From Streptomyces sp. NBC_01268 (GTDB taxonomy: Bacteria; Actinomycetota; Actinomycetes; Streptomycetales; Streptomycetaceae), in assembly GCF_036240795.1 (NCBI RefSeq), contig NZ_CP108454.1, positions 2,418,001 to 2,482,000 on the forward strand: 64,000 nucleotides of DNA, in the 5' to 3' direction. The notes beneath the pieces were generated by a model, which was not told the origin of the DNA, ran no database searches, and was given only the letters and a program-made list of their open reading frames with translations. The position numbers and the translations under genes are program-made. Shown here one piece after another: positions 14,748 through 28,848 of this stretch (its first letter is position 1; each line of letters begins with the position of its first letter).

Positions 14748-15461
14748 TCAGACGCGTGCTCCGAGGGCCGTGGCGCGGGGTACGGCACGGCGGGGCGGGC
14801 CGCGCCGGGAGACCGACCGCGCGAGGACGGCACCGCGCGGCCGGCGGGTGGACGGAGTGGTGCGTACCGGCCGGAGGGCCGGCGGCACGGGGGCGAGGGC
14901 GCGTACGACGGCGAGCGCGAGGCGCAGCGGCGTGAACGCGGTCGCGGCGACGGCGCGGGCCAGGGCGAACAGCGCGGCCTCGCCGTGGGCGAGCCAGAGT
15001 CCGCAGGCCAGGGCGGCGAACAGGTGCGCGGCGAGCATGCCGACGTCGGAGCCGGATCCGGAGCCGGATCCGTGGCCGGAGGCACCGGATCCGGCCATGG
15101 TCATGGTGTGGGCCATGGAGCCCATGTGCTCCATGGCGCTCATGTGCTCCATGGCGCTCATCGAGTCCATCTCGCCCATCGAGCCCATGGCCTCGGTCAT
15201 CGACCCGTGTTCACCCGCCCCGAAGAGGAGGTGCAGCGCCCCCTGTACGGCGGTGAGGCCGATCGCGATGGCGAGGGAGCCGCGGCGGCGGCCGGCGGCG
15301 GCCCAGGCGAGGGCGGCCGTCACGGCGAAGGCCAGGAGGAGCGAGCGCTCCGGGATCGCATGGGCAGACATGGACGAATGCCCCACGGCTGCCAAAGTGA
15401 CGCACACCGCCGCGAACAGTGCGGCACGGAGGGCGCGCAGCGGCGACCTGGGGTGCGTCAT
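14748..15461 (-). CDS. Met/His-rich membrane protein, probably copper-related
   Basis: 237 residues from ATG 15461. There are about four membrane helices (ALRAALFAAVCVTLAAVG, SLLLAFAVTAALAWAAA, SLAIAIGLTAVQGALHLLFG, VGMLAAHLFAALACGLWLAHG). A loop between helices 3 and 4 carries many Met and His residues (EMDSMSAMEHMSAMEHMG), followed by a Gly-Ser linker; the Met/His pattern is that of Cu(I)/Cu(II) ligands. The C-terminal ~60 residues are Arg-rich and cytoplasmic. The loop is built from an 18-bp tandem repeat. It lies 82 bases before the PepSY gene in the same direction. Confidence 0.72.
   Translation of the reverse strand: MTHPRSPLRALRAALFAAVCVTLAAVGHSSMSAHAIPERSLLLAFAVTAALAWAAAGRRRGSLAIAIGLTAVQGALHLLFGAGEHGSMTEAMGSMGEMDSMSAMEHMSAMEHMGSMAHTMTMAGSGASGHGSGSGSGSDVGMLAAHLFAALACGLWLAHGEAALFALARAVAATAFTPLRLALAVVRALAPVPPALRPVRTTPSTRRPRGAVLARSVSRRGPPRRAVPRATALGARV
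15123..15158. repeat. Two 18-bp tandem repeats in the Met/His loop
   Basis: Two perfect copies of an 18-bp unit encode the duplicated six-residue motif MSAMEH. A 12-bp duplication around 15050-15073 encodes the neighbouring Gly-Ser run. Confidence 0.9.
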
Positions 15462-15571
15462 GGTGCGCCCATGCTGTCATCCGCGCGCCCGGCCCGGGAG
15501 ACCGCCCCCGGCACGCATCGGCTACGGTGAGCGGGAAACTGCTTTTGTACCGGTTTCGGAGGAGTCGACGC

Positions 15572-16372
15572 ATGCCCGCCATCCCCGCCGCCACCGTCGC
15601 CAACCTCCGCGGCCTCGGCACCCTCCCGCTCGGCGAGGGCCGCAGCGTCCGCGAGGGCCTGGTCTTCCGCTCCGGGCAGCTCGACCGGCTGGATCCGGCC
15701 GATCCGGTGGTGGCCGCGCTCGGCATCCGTACCGTCGTCGACTTCCGCACCGCCGCCGAACGGGCCGAGCGGCCCGACCACGTGCCGGCGGGCGGGCGGC
15801 TGCTCGTCGCGGACGTGCTCGCGGACTTCCTGGCGACCAGTGGACTGCCGCCCGCCGCCCGGCTGAAGACCCTGCTCTCCGACCCGGCGCTCGCCGAGGA
15901 GCACCTGGGCGGCGGCCGGGCGCAGGCGGCGTTCCGGCGGACCTACCGGGCCTTCGTGAACACCGAGTCGGCGCGCGCCTCGTACGGGGCCTTCCTCACC
16001 GAGCTGGGCGACCCGTACGCCGGTCCGCTGCTCTTCCACTGCACGGCCGGCAAGGACCGCACGGGCTGGGCCGCGGCGGTCGTGCTCTCGCTGCTCGGCG
16101 CGGACGAGGAGACGGTCATGGCGGAGTTCCTGGCGGTCAACCCGGCGGTCCGGCAGGCCTTCGCCCCGCTCATCGAGGGCTTCACGGCCCAGGGCGGCGA
16201 CCCGGACCTGGCGCTCGCGCTGATCGGGGTCGTGCCGGAATACCTGGAGGCGGCGCTCGACGAGGTCACGGTGCGGTACGGGTCGATGGACAAGTACGTA
16301 CGGGACGGGCTCGGCGTCCCCGACGAGGTGACCGCGCTGATCCGGGAGCGGCTCACGGTGTACGCGGCCTGA
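15572..16372 (+). CDS. Tyrosine-protein phosphatase (DSP/PTP superfamily)
   Basis: 266 residues from ATG 15572, preceded by GGAGGAG (15558-15564); upstream in-frame codons are discounted. The P-loop HCTAGKDRTG has nucleophile Cys157 and Arg163 (C-x5-R). NLRGLGTL, VFRSGQL and TVVDFRTAAER are the N-terminal signature of the bacterial MptpB/IphP-like family, which dephosphorylates phosphotyrosine and sometimes phosphoinositides. There is no signal peptide, so it is cytoplasmic as encoded, though some relatives are exported. It is divergent from the copper-type pair, 110 bases apart. The physiological substrate is unknown. Confidence 0.88.
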   Translation: MPAIPAATVANLRGLGTLPLGEGRSVREGLVFRSGQLDRLDPADPVVAALGIRTVVDFRTAAERAERPDHVPAGGRLLVADVLADFLATSGLPPAARLKTLLSDPALAEEHLGGGRAQAAFRRTYRAFVNTESARASYGAFLTELGDPYAGPLLFHCTAGKDRTGWAAAVVLSLLGADEETVMAEFLAVNPAVRQAFAPLIEGFTAQGGDPDLALALIGVVPEYLEAALDEVTVRYGSMDKYVRDGLGVPDEVTALIRERLTVYAA

Positions 16373-16483
16373 GCCGGCACCGCGCGCGCGGGGGCCCGGA
16401 CCGGCCCGCTCCGGGGACCGGCCGCGCCCGTTCGGGGGACCCCTCCGGGGTGACCATCGCACGATTCGCTCGTTCTGCTGAAC

Positions 16484-18412
16484 GTGAGCACCCAGGAACT
16501 CGCCCCCTCCTCAGGCCCCTCCCCCGACTCCCCCGGCCCCGTCGACGTGGAGCAGGCCGAGGCCGCGCTCGTCGAGCACTACCCGCGGCTCGTCCGCATC
16601 GCGTACCTCGTCCTGCCGCCCTCGCTGGGCCGCAACCGCCGGGTGCTGACCGCGCACGCGCTCGTGCAGCGCTCGCTGCCGCGCCGCCGCACCTCGGGCG
16701 GGGTCGTGCCGGGAGCCCGGCGGGCGGAGGACGCCGTCGACCCGGGGTACGCGTACGTGCGGGGCGAGGTGCTGCGGCAGGCGCTGGTGGCCGGGCTGCC
16801 GCTGCGGCGGCGCGCGCTGCCGCGGCGGGCCCAGTTCCCGCCGCTGCTGCCGCAGGTGTGGGGGCTGCGACTGTTCCCGCGGGCGGGCGGCGCCGACGAA
16901 CTGGCCCTGGACCAGCGCCTCTCGGCGCTCTCCGGGCCGGGGCGCGCGGCGTACGTGCTGCGCGGCCTGGAGCGGCAGGGCGACCCGGAGGTGCTGCGGG
17001 TCCTGGCCGCGGCCGGGGCCGAGGAGCCCGAGGCGGCGCTCGCGGAGGCGGACGGGGTCGAGGCGCAGAGCGCGCTCCTGGAGTCGCCCGAGTTCGACCC
17101 CTGCTCGCTCCAGGCCCGCCCGCCGGACCTCATGCGGCGCCGGCAGCACGGCCGGGCGGCGCTCGCGGCGGCCGCGGCGGTGGTGGTGTGCGGGACGCTG
17201 CTCGGGCTGCCGGGCGACGGCTGGGGCAGGAACGGCGCGGCGGCCCCCTCGTACGCCCGCAATCCGGCGGCGGAGGCGGCGCTCGACCCGGGCGGGGTGA
17301 AGCGGGTCGAGGCGGCGGCGTGGCGGGCGTCCACCCGGACGGACTTCTCGGTGTGGCCGGCGCGGGGCGGGCTCACCGGCGACACGGCGCTGCTGCGGCG
17401 GGCGCTCGCGGTGTGGGCGCGGCCCGGCCCGTCCGTGCACGCTTCGGCGACGCCCGGGACGCCGTCGGGGCCGCCGATGGGATCGCCGCAGCTGCTGTAC
17501 GCGGGGCAGGTGGACGCGGTGCGCGTGGTGCTGTTCCACGACGGCCTGCGGGTGGTGCGGTACGCGGAGCCGGTCGGGGACGCGAGCGGGGCGGCGCTGG
17601 ACTTCGCACGGACGGACGGGGCGGACGCGGTCGGCTCGGCGGCGCTCGTGGTGTCGCGGGCCGCGGGCAACGTGCGCTATCTGACGGCGCCTTGGGTGAG
17701 GGAGACGTCGGTCGTCGACCTCCTGGCGCCCGCGAAGGCGGCGTGGCCGCTGCCCCGGGACGCGGCCGGGGTGACCGAGCCGCTGCCGAGTCCGGCGACG
17801 GCCCGGACCTGCGCGAGCTGGAACGCCCTCCAGGTGCGCGACGGGACGGGCGTCCGGCTCCTGGGCGATCTCGGCGAACTGGCCCCGGCCCGGCTGACCT
17901 CCGGCCCGCCGTCCGCGCCCGTGGACGCGACGGGCCCGGCGGCACGGGAGGCGTGGGCCCGGACGGCCTGCCAGCTCTCGGCGGTGCGCTCGCACGGGGT
18001 GCGGGCGGTGAACTCCTGGGCGTTCGCCGGGCAGGCGCTGCCGGAGTCCGGCGGGCAGGCCGAGTGGCTGTGCGCCCGCGCGGAGACCTGGCGGGGGACG
18101 GGCAGCCGCGCCCTGGCCCTGTTCCGCGCGCCGGGCGCGACCGGCACGGCGGCCCTGGCGGCCCGCTCCGAGTCCACCCCGGCCTGCGGGGTGCGGGATC
18201 CCCGGGTGCTGGCGGGCGTGGTCTGGCAGGCCCGGAGCGGGCAGTGGTACGTGGTGGCGGCGGGCACGGGGGACTTCGCCTCGCTGAGCCTGTCGGGCGG
18301 CGTGAAGGGGCGGGTCCAGGGGCATCTGCTCGCGGTGAAGGCGGCGCCGGGCAGCCGGGCGGACCTGACGGGGACGCTGGCGGACGGGACCCGGGTGAGC
18401 GCCCTGAGGTGA
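16484..18412 (+). CDS. Large membrane-anchored protein with sigma-like N-terminus
   Basis: 642 residues from GTG 16484. The first ~220 residues resemble a degraded ECF sigma factor layout (VEQAEAALVEHYPRLVRIAYLVLP..., later LSALSGPGRAAYVLRGLERQGDPEVLRVLAAAG). A single membrane helix (GRAALAAAAAVVVCGTLLGL) sits near residue 230. The remaining ~390 residues are outside the cell and have no motif that I recognise; they include scattered Cys residues that could pair. This would place a sigma-like domain in the cytoplasm tethered to an extracellular sensor, but DNA-binding ability is not evident. I recall similar Streptomyces proteins annotated only as hypothetical. Confidence 0.7.
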   Translation: MSTQELAPSSGPSPDSPGPVDVEQAEAALVEHYPRLVRIAYLVLPPSLGRNRRVLTAHALVQRSLPRRRTSGGVVPGARRAEDAVDPGYAYVRGEVLRQALVAGLPLRRRALPRRAQFPPLLPQVWGLRLFPRAGGADELALDQRLSALSGPGRAAYVLRGLERQGDPEVLRVLAAAGAEEPEAALAEADGVEAQSALLESPEFDPCSLQARPPDLMRRRQHGRAALAAAAAVVVCGTLLGLPGDGWGRNGAAAPSYARNPAAEAALDPGGVKRVEAAAWRASTRTDFSVWPARGGLTGDTALLRRALAVWARPGPSVHASATPGTPSGPPMGSPQLLYAGQVDAVRVVLFHDGLRVVRYAEPVGDASGAALDFARTDGADAVGSAALVVSRAAGNVRYLTAPWVRETSVVDLLAPAKAAWPLPRDAAGVTEPLPSPATARTCASWNALQVRDGTGVRLLGDLGELAPARLTSGPPSAPVDATGPAAREAWARTACQLSAVRSHGVRAVNSWAFAGQALPESGGQAEWLCARAETWRGTGSRALALFRAPGATGTAALAARSESTPACGVRDPRVLAGVVWQARSGQWYVVAAGTGDFASLSLSGGVKGRVQGHLLAVKAAPGSRADLTGTLADGTRVSALR

Positions 18413-18487
18413 CGGGCCGCCCGGGGCCGGGGAAATGGGCGTGCGCGACCCCTGGCCCTCGTGCCTACCCCTCAGTACATTGACGCC

Positions 18488-19375
18488 ATGTCTAATACGC
18501 AGCCTGCACCGGTGGCGTCGGAACACATCGAGCTCAAGGCCCGCAAGGTCTCCTTCGACTGGGAGGAGACCCCGCTGCACTGGGTTCCCGGCGACCCGTT
18601 CACCACCCACACCATCAACGTGCTGCACCTGCTGCTCCCGGCCGGTGAGCGCTGGTTCGTGCACGTCTACAAGCAGGTCCTCCCGTACATCACCGACGAC
18701 CGGCTGCGTGCGGACGTCATCGGCTTCATCGGGCAGGAGGCCGTCCACTCCCAGGCCCACGACGACGTGCTGCCGCACCTCAAGCGGCTCGGGCTCGACC
18801 CCACCCCGTACACCGCGCAGGTCGACTGGTTCTTCGAGAAGCTGCTCGGCGACCGGACGCTGCCGCCGGGCCGGCCGCGCCGCTGGTGGCTGATGGAGCG
18901 GGTCGCGCTGATCGCCGCGATCGAGCACTACACCGCCTTCCTCGGCAACTGGGTGCTCAACGCCGAGGAGCTCGACCGGGTCGGCGCCGACCCCGTCATG
19001 CTGGACCTGCTGCGCTGGCACGGCGCCGAGGAGGTCGAGCACCGCTCGGTCGCCTTCGAGCTCTTCCTGCACCTGGACGGCGGCTACCGGCGGCGCGTCC
19101 GCACCTGGGCGGCGGCGTTCTCCGCGCTCGCGTTCCTCTGGCAGCGCGGGGTGCGCTTCTTCATGGAGAACGACCCCGGCGTGCTCGACGCCAAGCCGAG
19201 CGTGGGCCAGTTCGTCCGCAAGGGCCGCGAGGGCGTGCTGCCCTCCACGCCCGACATGCTGCGCTCCATCCCCCGCTACCTGAGCCGCAGTTACCACCCC
19301 ACCCAGGAGGGCTGCACCGCACAGGCCGCCGCCTACCTGGCGAGCTCCCCCGGCGCCAACGGAGGCCGTCCCTGA
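18488..19375 (+). CDS. Metal-dependent hydrolase (YbcI/PF10118-type)
   Basis: 295 residues from ATG 18488; the frame is open to 18461 but TACATT at 18475-18480 suggests a -10 and a leaderless start. The family's metal-binding pattern is visible: GQEAVHSQAHD, AAIEHYTAFLGNWVL and WHGAEEVEHRSVAFEL, giving Glu and His ligands of a diiron-type four-helix bundle. It overlaps the next gene by one base (TGATG), a ferredoxin reductase that could feed electrons to such a centre. Members are annotated as predicted metal-dependent hydrolases without a known substrate; the pair looks more like an oxygenase or desaturase system. Confidence 0.85.
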   Translation: MSNTQPAPVASEHIELKARKVSFDWEETPLHWVPGDPFTTHTINVLHLLLPAGERWFVHVYKQVLPYITDDRLRADVIGFIGQEAVHSQAHDDVLPHLKRLGLDPTPYTAQVDWFFEKLLGDRTLPPGRPRRWWLMERVALIAAIEHYTAFLGNWVLNAEELDRVGADPVMLDLLRWHGAEEVEHRSVAFELFLHLDGGYRRRVRTWAAAFSALAFLWQRGVRFFMENDPGVLDAKPSVGQFVRKGREGVLPSTPDMLRSIPRYLSRSYHPTQEGCTAQAAAYLASSPGANGGRP

Positions 19376-20436
19376 TGCCCCGACTGCGTACCGTCGTCCT
19401 GCTCGCCGGGGCCGCGCTGCTCGCCAAGCGGGCCCTGCGGCGCCGGATCGACGCCTCGCCGCTCTGGCCCATGCCCGCGCTCGACGAGCCGGTCTCGGGC
19501 CGCGGGCGCGGCTCCACCGTCACCCTGCGCGTCCTGGTCGCCGAGCGCCGCGAGCCCGCCGCCGGCGTCGTCCAACTGCGCCTGGAGGGCAGCGCGCTGC
19601 CCGCCTGGCAGCCCGGCGCGCACATCGACCTCGTGCTGCCCTCCGGCGCCGTGCGCCAGTACTCGCTCTGCGGCGACCCGGCCGAGCGGGACGTCTACAC
19701 GATCGCCACCCGGCTGATCGAGGCCGAGCAGGGCGGCCGGGGCGGCTCCCGCGAGGTGCACGAACAGCTGCACGTCGGCACCGAGATCGAGATCCGCGGG
19801 CCGCGCAACCGCTTCCCGCTGGCCCCCGCCCCCGCCTACGTCTTCGTCGCCGGCGGCATCGGGATCACTCCGATCCTGCCCATGGTGCGGGCCGCCGAGG
19901 CGGCCGGGGCGGACTGGCGGCTGCTGTACTGCGGGCGCCACCGCGCCACCATGCCGTACGTGCACGAGGCGGAGAAGCTGGGGCGCGGCCGGACGACGGT
20001 GGTCACCGAGCACGAGAGCGGGCTCCCCGACCTGTCCTTCCTCGGCGGGCTGCCCGCCGAGACCGCCGTCTACTGCTGCGGGCCCGAGGGGCTCATGGAC
20101 GCGGTGGGCGCGGCGCTGCCGGACGGCCGGGTCCCCACCCTGGAACGCTTCTCCGCCGCGCGGACCGAGGGCGGCGCGCCCTTCGAGGTCGAACTGCGGC
20201 GCTCCGGGCGTACGTTGACGGTGGCGGCCGACCAGTCGGTGCTGTCCGCGGTCCGCGAGGCCGTGCCGGGGGTCCTGTACTCCTGTCGGCAGGGCTTCTG
20301 CGGGACCTGCCGGCAGGGTGTCCTGGAGGGCGAGGTCGACCACCGGGACGAGCTGCTCACCGACGCGGAGCGGGCCGACTCGATGCTGATCTGCGTGTCG
20401 CGGTGCGCGGGCGAACGGCTGGTCCTGGACCTGTAG
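19375..20436 (+). CDS. PDR/VanB-type flavin reductase with C-terminal 2Fe-2S ferredoxin
   Basis: 353 residues, ATG 19375 overlapping the previous stop. A short hydrophobic N-terminus (VVLLAGAALLAKRAL) may associate with membrane. The flavin domain has RQYSLCGDP, the NAD domain has VFVAGGIGITPILPM and YCCGPEGLM, and the C-terminal plant-type ferredoxin has Cys in SCRQGFCGTC plus a later Cys (LICVSRC). This order, reductase then ferredoxin, is the phthalate-dioxygenase-reductase/VanB type. It passes electrons from NAD(P)H to a partner metalloenzyme, most simply the coupled diiron-like protein upstream. Confidence 0.9.
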   Translation: MPRLRTVVLLAGAALLAKRALRRRIDASPLWPMPALDEPVSGRGRGSTVTLRVLVAERREPAAGVVQLRLEGSALPAWQPGAHIDLVLPSGAVRQYSLCGDPAERDVYTIATRLIEAEQGGRGGSREVHEQLHVGTEIEIRGPRNRFPLAPAPAYVFVAGGIGITPILPMVRAAEAAGADWRLLYCGRHRATMPYVHEAEKLGRGRTTVVTEHESGLPDLSFLGGLPAETAVYCCGPEGLMDAVGAALPDGRVPTLERFSAARTEGGAPFEVELRRSGRTLTVAADQSVLSAVREAVPGVLYSCRQGFCGTCRQGVLEGEVDHRDELLTDAERADSMLICVSRCAGERLVLDL

Positions 20437-20500
20437 TCCGTCAGCTCGGCGGGTCCGCCGGCCGGCCGCCGCCCGGGCCGCATGCCTGCCGGTCAGCCGG

Positions 20501-20839
20501 TCAGGGAAGGACCAGCCAGTCCAGGGCGAACGCGGTCAGCAGGCCGCCGGTCAGCAGCCAAGTGGCGAGCCGCGTGCGCCCGTTGCGGGAGAGCTCGATG
20601 ACGACTCCGCACAGGATCATGGCGAGCCCGTACACGCCGACGACGAGGACGGACGTGTGGTTCGCCAGGCGGACCGCCAGCACCGCGGCCGTCACGACGA
20701 GCAGGACCGAACCGGCGACGACCCGCAACAGGCGCGCCTGCTTCGGGGTGAGGCCCGCGGCCTCGTCCGGGTCGGCGGGCTCCCCGGGCTCGTCAAGCTC
20801 CGCCACGGTGTCCGGGGTGTCCTGCTCAGAAGCGCTCAT
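20501..20839 (-). CDS. Small three-helix membrane protein
   Basis: 112 residues from ATG 20839. An acidic N-terminus (DTVAELDEPGEPADPDEAAG) precedes three hydrophobic segments (LLRVVAGSVLLVVTAAVLAVRLA, SVLVVGVYGLAMILCGVVIEL, LATWLLTGGLLTAFALDWLVL). No family is recognised. It is divergent from the TetR gene at 20878 with a shared 38-base promoter region that contains a palindrome, so it may be that regulator's target. Confidence 0.7.
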   Translation of the reverse strand: MSASEQDTPDTVAELDEPGEPADPDEAAGLTPKQARLLRVVAGSVLLVVTAAVLAVRLANHTSVLVVGVYGLAMILCGVVIELSRNGRTRLATWLLTGGLLTAFALDWLVLP

Positions 20840-20851
20840 GTGCCGGGAGCG

Positions 20852-20867
20852 TAACGGACTCCCGTTA
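20852..20867. promoter_or_regulatory. Candidate TetR operator TAACGG-n4-CCGTTA
   Basis: A perfect 6-bp inverted repeat with a 4-base spacer occupies the centre of the 38-base divergent region between 20839 and 20878. It overlaps the likely -10 of the TetR gene, consistent with autorepression. Confidence 0.5.
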
Positions 20868-20877
20868 GGCTGTTCGC

Positions 20878-21594
20878 ATGACGACCGGGGTACGCCGCAG
20901 GATGGGCGTCGAGGAGCGCAAGCAGCAACTGATCGGGGTGGCCCTCGAGCTGTTCAGCCACCGCTCCCCCGACGACGTCTCGATCGACGAGATCGCCGCG
21001 GCCGCGGGCATCTCGCGGCCGCTGGTCTACCACTACTTCCCCGGCAAGCAGTCGCTGTACGAGGCCGCGCTGCGGCGGGCCGCCGACGACCTGGCCGGGC
21101 GGTTCGTGGAACCGTCCCGGGGTCCGCTGGGCGCGCGGCTGCTGCGGGTGATGGGGCGCTTCTTCGACTTCGTCGACGACCACGGCCCCGGTTTCGCCGC
21201 GCTCATGCGGGGCGGTCCCGCGGTCGGTTCCTCGACCGCCCACGCGATGATCGACGAGGTGCGGCAGGCCGCGTACGAGCAGATCCTGGCCCATCTGGAG
21301 GTGACCGGCCCCTCCGCCCGGCTCGAACTGGTCGTCCGCTCCTGGGTGTCGCTCGCCGAGTCGACGGCGCTGCTGTGGCTGGACGGGCGCCGGGTGCCGC
21401 GCGCGGAGCTGGAGCGCCAGCTCGTGCACGACTTCGCGGCGCTGGCGGCGGTGAGCGCCGTGTACGACGAGGGGATGGCGGAGATCCTGGTCCGGATCCT
21501 CGCCGACGAGCCGGCGGACGGGCCGTTCGGTGAACTGGTGGGGCGCCTGATCGCCCTGGCGCCGCCGCGGGAGCCGGAGCAGCGCTCCTCGTAG
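20878..21594 (+). CDS. TetR/AcrR-family transcriptional regulator
   Basis: 238 residues from ATG 20878. No ribosome site precedes it; TAGGCT nine bases upstream could be the -10 of a leaderless message. The N-terminal HTH reads LIGVALELFSHRSPDDVSIDEIAAAAGISRPLVYHYFPGKQSLYEAAL, the standard TetR layout. The C-terminal ligand domain includes ARLELVVRSWVSLAESTALLWLDG and a final helical region ending in EPEQRSS. The divergent small membrane protein and the shared palindrome suggest that it controls that promoter and its own. The ligand is unknown. Confidence 0.9.
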   Translation: MTTGVRRRMGVEERKQQLIGVALELFSHRSPDDVSIDEIAAAAGISRPLVYHYFPGKQSLYEAALRRAADDLAGRFVEPSRGPLGARLLRVMGRFFDFVDDHGPGFAALMRGGPAVGSSTAHAMIDEVRQAAYEQILAHLEVTGPSARLELVVRSWVSLAESTALLWLDGRRVPRAELERQLVHDFAALAAVSAVYDEGMAEILVRILADEPADGPFGELVGRLIALAPPREPEQRSS

Positions 21595-21600
21595 CGGGCG

Positions 21601-21633
21601 GGAGGCCCACCGTCGCCGTGACGGTGGGCCTCC
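21601..21633. terminator. Bidirectional terminator between TetR and amylopullulanase
   Basis: A perfect 14-bp stem (21601-21614 with 21620-21633) with a 5-nt loop lies between the convergent stops at 21594 and 21640. Confidence 0.88.
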
Positions 21634-21639
21634 GCGCGG

Positions 21640-26940
<5,301 letters not shown>

Positions 26941-26968
26941 GAGGGTGCTCCCAGGGGTACGGGAATCG

Positions 26969-26992
26969 GGGCCGCCCCGGTCGGGGCGGCCC
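26969..26992 (-). terminator. Hairpin after the alpha-amylase gene
   Basis: A 10-bp GC-rich stem (26969-26978 with 26983-26992) with a 4-nt loop sits in the 70-base gap between the amylase stop and the amylopullulanase start, so the two secreted enzymes may be partly uncoupled in transcription. Confidence 0.65.
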
Positions 26993-27010
26993 TGGGACGC
27001 GGGAGACGCG

Positions 27011-28699
27011 TCAGTTGCGGAAGGTGTCGTTCAGGACGGTCTGGCCGGAGGCGGAGACGGTCGCGGTGCGGTTGGCGCCGGACTCCCAGGTGACGTTCCC
27101 GGCGGCGTCCTTGCGGACGTACTTGTACTCGAAGGCGGTGCCCGCGGGCAGGGTGACGGCCAGCTTCCAGACGGGGTACGCGGCCGGGTCCAGCTTGAGG
27201 GCGGCGGCGGGGGCCCAGTTGCCGAGCTCGGGGCGGTTGCCGGTGACGTAGATGTCCTGGCCGAGGGTGGTGGTGGCGTTGACGTTGAAGGCCGCGCCGG
27301 CCGTGGCGGGCTGCGTCGTTCCGCAGGTGGTGGCGCCGGTGTGGAGGGCGAGTGCGGTGTTCGCGCCTAGGGTGGCGGTGAACTGGCCGGAGGAGTTGAC
27401 GCTCACCGCCGTGTTCGACTGCACGTCGCAGTAGGAGCCGGCGGGCAGGGAGGTCTGGAAGGTGCGGGTGAGGGCCGAGCTCTCGTGGTTGATCGCCACG
27501 TAGGCCTTGGTGCCGCGGCCGAACGCGATCGCGTTGTTGCCGTTGTCCCACCAGTCGGTGACGGCCTGTCCGCGGGCGGTGTTGCGGAAGGCGACCATGG
27601 AGGCTATCTCGCGCCAGGCGTGCTGGCACTTCCAGCCGTTGCTGTAACAGGCGGTGACCTGGTGCCCGTTGGGGGCGCCGGCGTCCTTGTCGGTCCACTC
27701 GTAGCCGGAGTGGACGTCCGGGGAGCCGTAGGGCCAGGCCAGCATGAAGACGGAGGCGAGGGTGTAGTCGGCGCCGTTCTTGTAGTTGAGGGTGTCGCCG
27801 CCGCGCTCGGTGTCGTGGTTGTCGACGAAGACGGCGGACTGGCCGGAGGGCATGTAGCCCCAGGCCTCGCCGAAGTTCTTCAGGTAGGAGAGCTTCTCGC
27901 CCTGGAGGACCCGCTTGAGGTCGCGGGCGTAGCGGAACTCCTGGACGTCGCCGTTGCCGAGGTACTCGCTGGGCGAGACGGCCTCGCCGGCGCCGTAGAT
28001 GGCCTCCTGCTTCCAGTAGACGGAAGGATTCGTCAGCCGGGACTTGATGTTGGCGAGGTCGGCGGCCGGCATGTGCTTGGCGGCGTCGACGCGGAAGCCG
28101 TCGACGCCGAGCGAGAGCAGGTCGTTGAGGTATCCGGCGATCTTGCCGCGGACCCAGTCCTCGCCGGTGTCCAGGTCGGGCAGGCCGACGAGTTCGCAGT
28201 TCTGGACGTTGGCGCGGTCCTGGTAGTTCGAGATGGTGGCGCGGCAGTCGTCCATGTCGGCGCCGGAGTAGAGGCCCGGGTAGTCGTACTTGGAGAACGC
28301 CGTGCCGCCGGTCCCGGTGCCGGAGGAGTTCGCCATGTGGTTGACGACGGAGTCGGCGACGACCTTCACCCCGGCGGCGTGGCAGGTGTCGACCATGCTC
28401 TTGAAGGCGGCGCGGTCGCCGAGCGGGCCGGCGATCTTGTAGCTGACCGGCTGGTAGGCGGTCCACCAGGCGGAGCCCTGGATGCGTTCCTGGGGCGGGG
28501 AGACCTGCACGTACCCGTAGCCCGCGGGGCCCAGCTGGTCGGTGCAGGCCTTGGCCACCGAGGCGAAGTTCCACTCGAACATCACCGCGGTGACGTCCTT
28601 GGTCCCGGGGGCCGCGGCCTGCGCCACCGGGGTTCCCGTCACGGCCACAGCGGCTCCCGCCACGAGGGCGAGTGCGGCAGCCACGGTCTTTCTTGCCAT
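27011..28699 (-). CDS. aml: Secreted alpha-amylase with C-terminal starch-binding domain
   Basis: 562 residues from ATG 28699 with GGAGG four bases upstream. The signal peptide ([26 protein letters not shown]) ends near residue 29. The catalytic GH13 barrel has [19 protein letters not shown] (Asp ~201), WKQEAIYG (Glu ~228) and FVDNHDTER (Asp ~292), the actinobacterial/animal-like subfamily. After a domain C and linker, the last ~100 residues form a CBM20 starch-binding module ([25 protein letters not shown]). It hydrolyses internal alpha-1,4 bonds of starch to maltodextrins. Direct CTTGC repeats upstream are probably sites for the MalR-type repressors encoded nearby. Confidence 0.95.
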   Translation of the reverse strand: MARKTVAAALALVAGAAVAVTGTPVAQAAAPGTKDVTAVMFEWNFASVAKACTDQLGPAGYGYVQVSPPQERIQGSAWWTAYQPVSYKIAGPLGDRAAFKSMVDTCHAAGVKVVADSVVNHMANSSGTGTGGTAFSKYDYPGLYSGADMDDCRATISNYQDRANVQNCELVGLPDLDTGEDWVRGKIAGYLNDLLSLGVDGFRVDAAKHMPAADLANIKSRLTNPSVYWKQEAIYGAGEAVSPSEYLGNGDVQEFRYARDLKRVLQGEKLSYLKNFGEAWGYMPSGQSAVFVDNHDTERGGDTLNYKNGADYTLASVFMLAWPYGSPDVHSGYEWTDKDAGAPNGHQVTACYSNGWKCQHAWREIASMVAFRNTARGQAVTDWWDNGNNAIAFGRGTKAYVAINHESSALTRTFQTSLPAGSYCDVQSNTAVSVNSSGQFTATLGANTALALHTGATTCGTTQPATAGAAFNVNATTTLGQDIYVTGNRPELGNWAPAAALKLDPAAYPVWKLAVTLPAGTAFEYKYVRKDAAGNVTWESGANRTATVSASGQTVLNDTFRN

Positions 28700-28720
28700 G
28701 TTTCCTCCTGTACGACGTCC

Positions 28721-28845
28721 CTGTCGCAAGAGCGGGTTCGCAAGAAGTTGCCGAAAATGACAGCAACTGTTTTCAGCCGCGACCGTAGGGGCGTACAGAC
28801 GTGCGGTCAACCCTTCCGGCACCGCAATGCAAGGGATTGCGCAAG
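28721..28845 (-). promoter_or_regulatory. CTTGC repeat operators upstream of the amylase gene
   Basis: On the minus strand four CTTGC boxes occur as two direct-repeat pairs: 28744 and 28730 (14 bases apart), and 28845 and 28833 (12 bases apart). The first pair lies 25-45 bases before the amylase ATG. CTTGC direct repeats are the known control elements of Streptomyces amylase promoters and match the boxes before malE. Confidence 0.55.
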
Positions 28846-28848
28846 GAG

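Noticed and set aside
14770..18483. A 1237-codon open frame on the + strand
   Set aside because: It crosses the phosphatase and membrane-protein genes out of frame and has Arg/Gly/Ala composition only.
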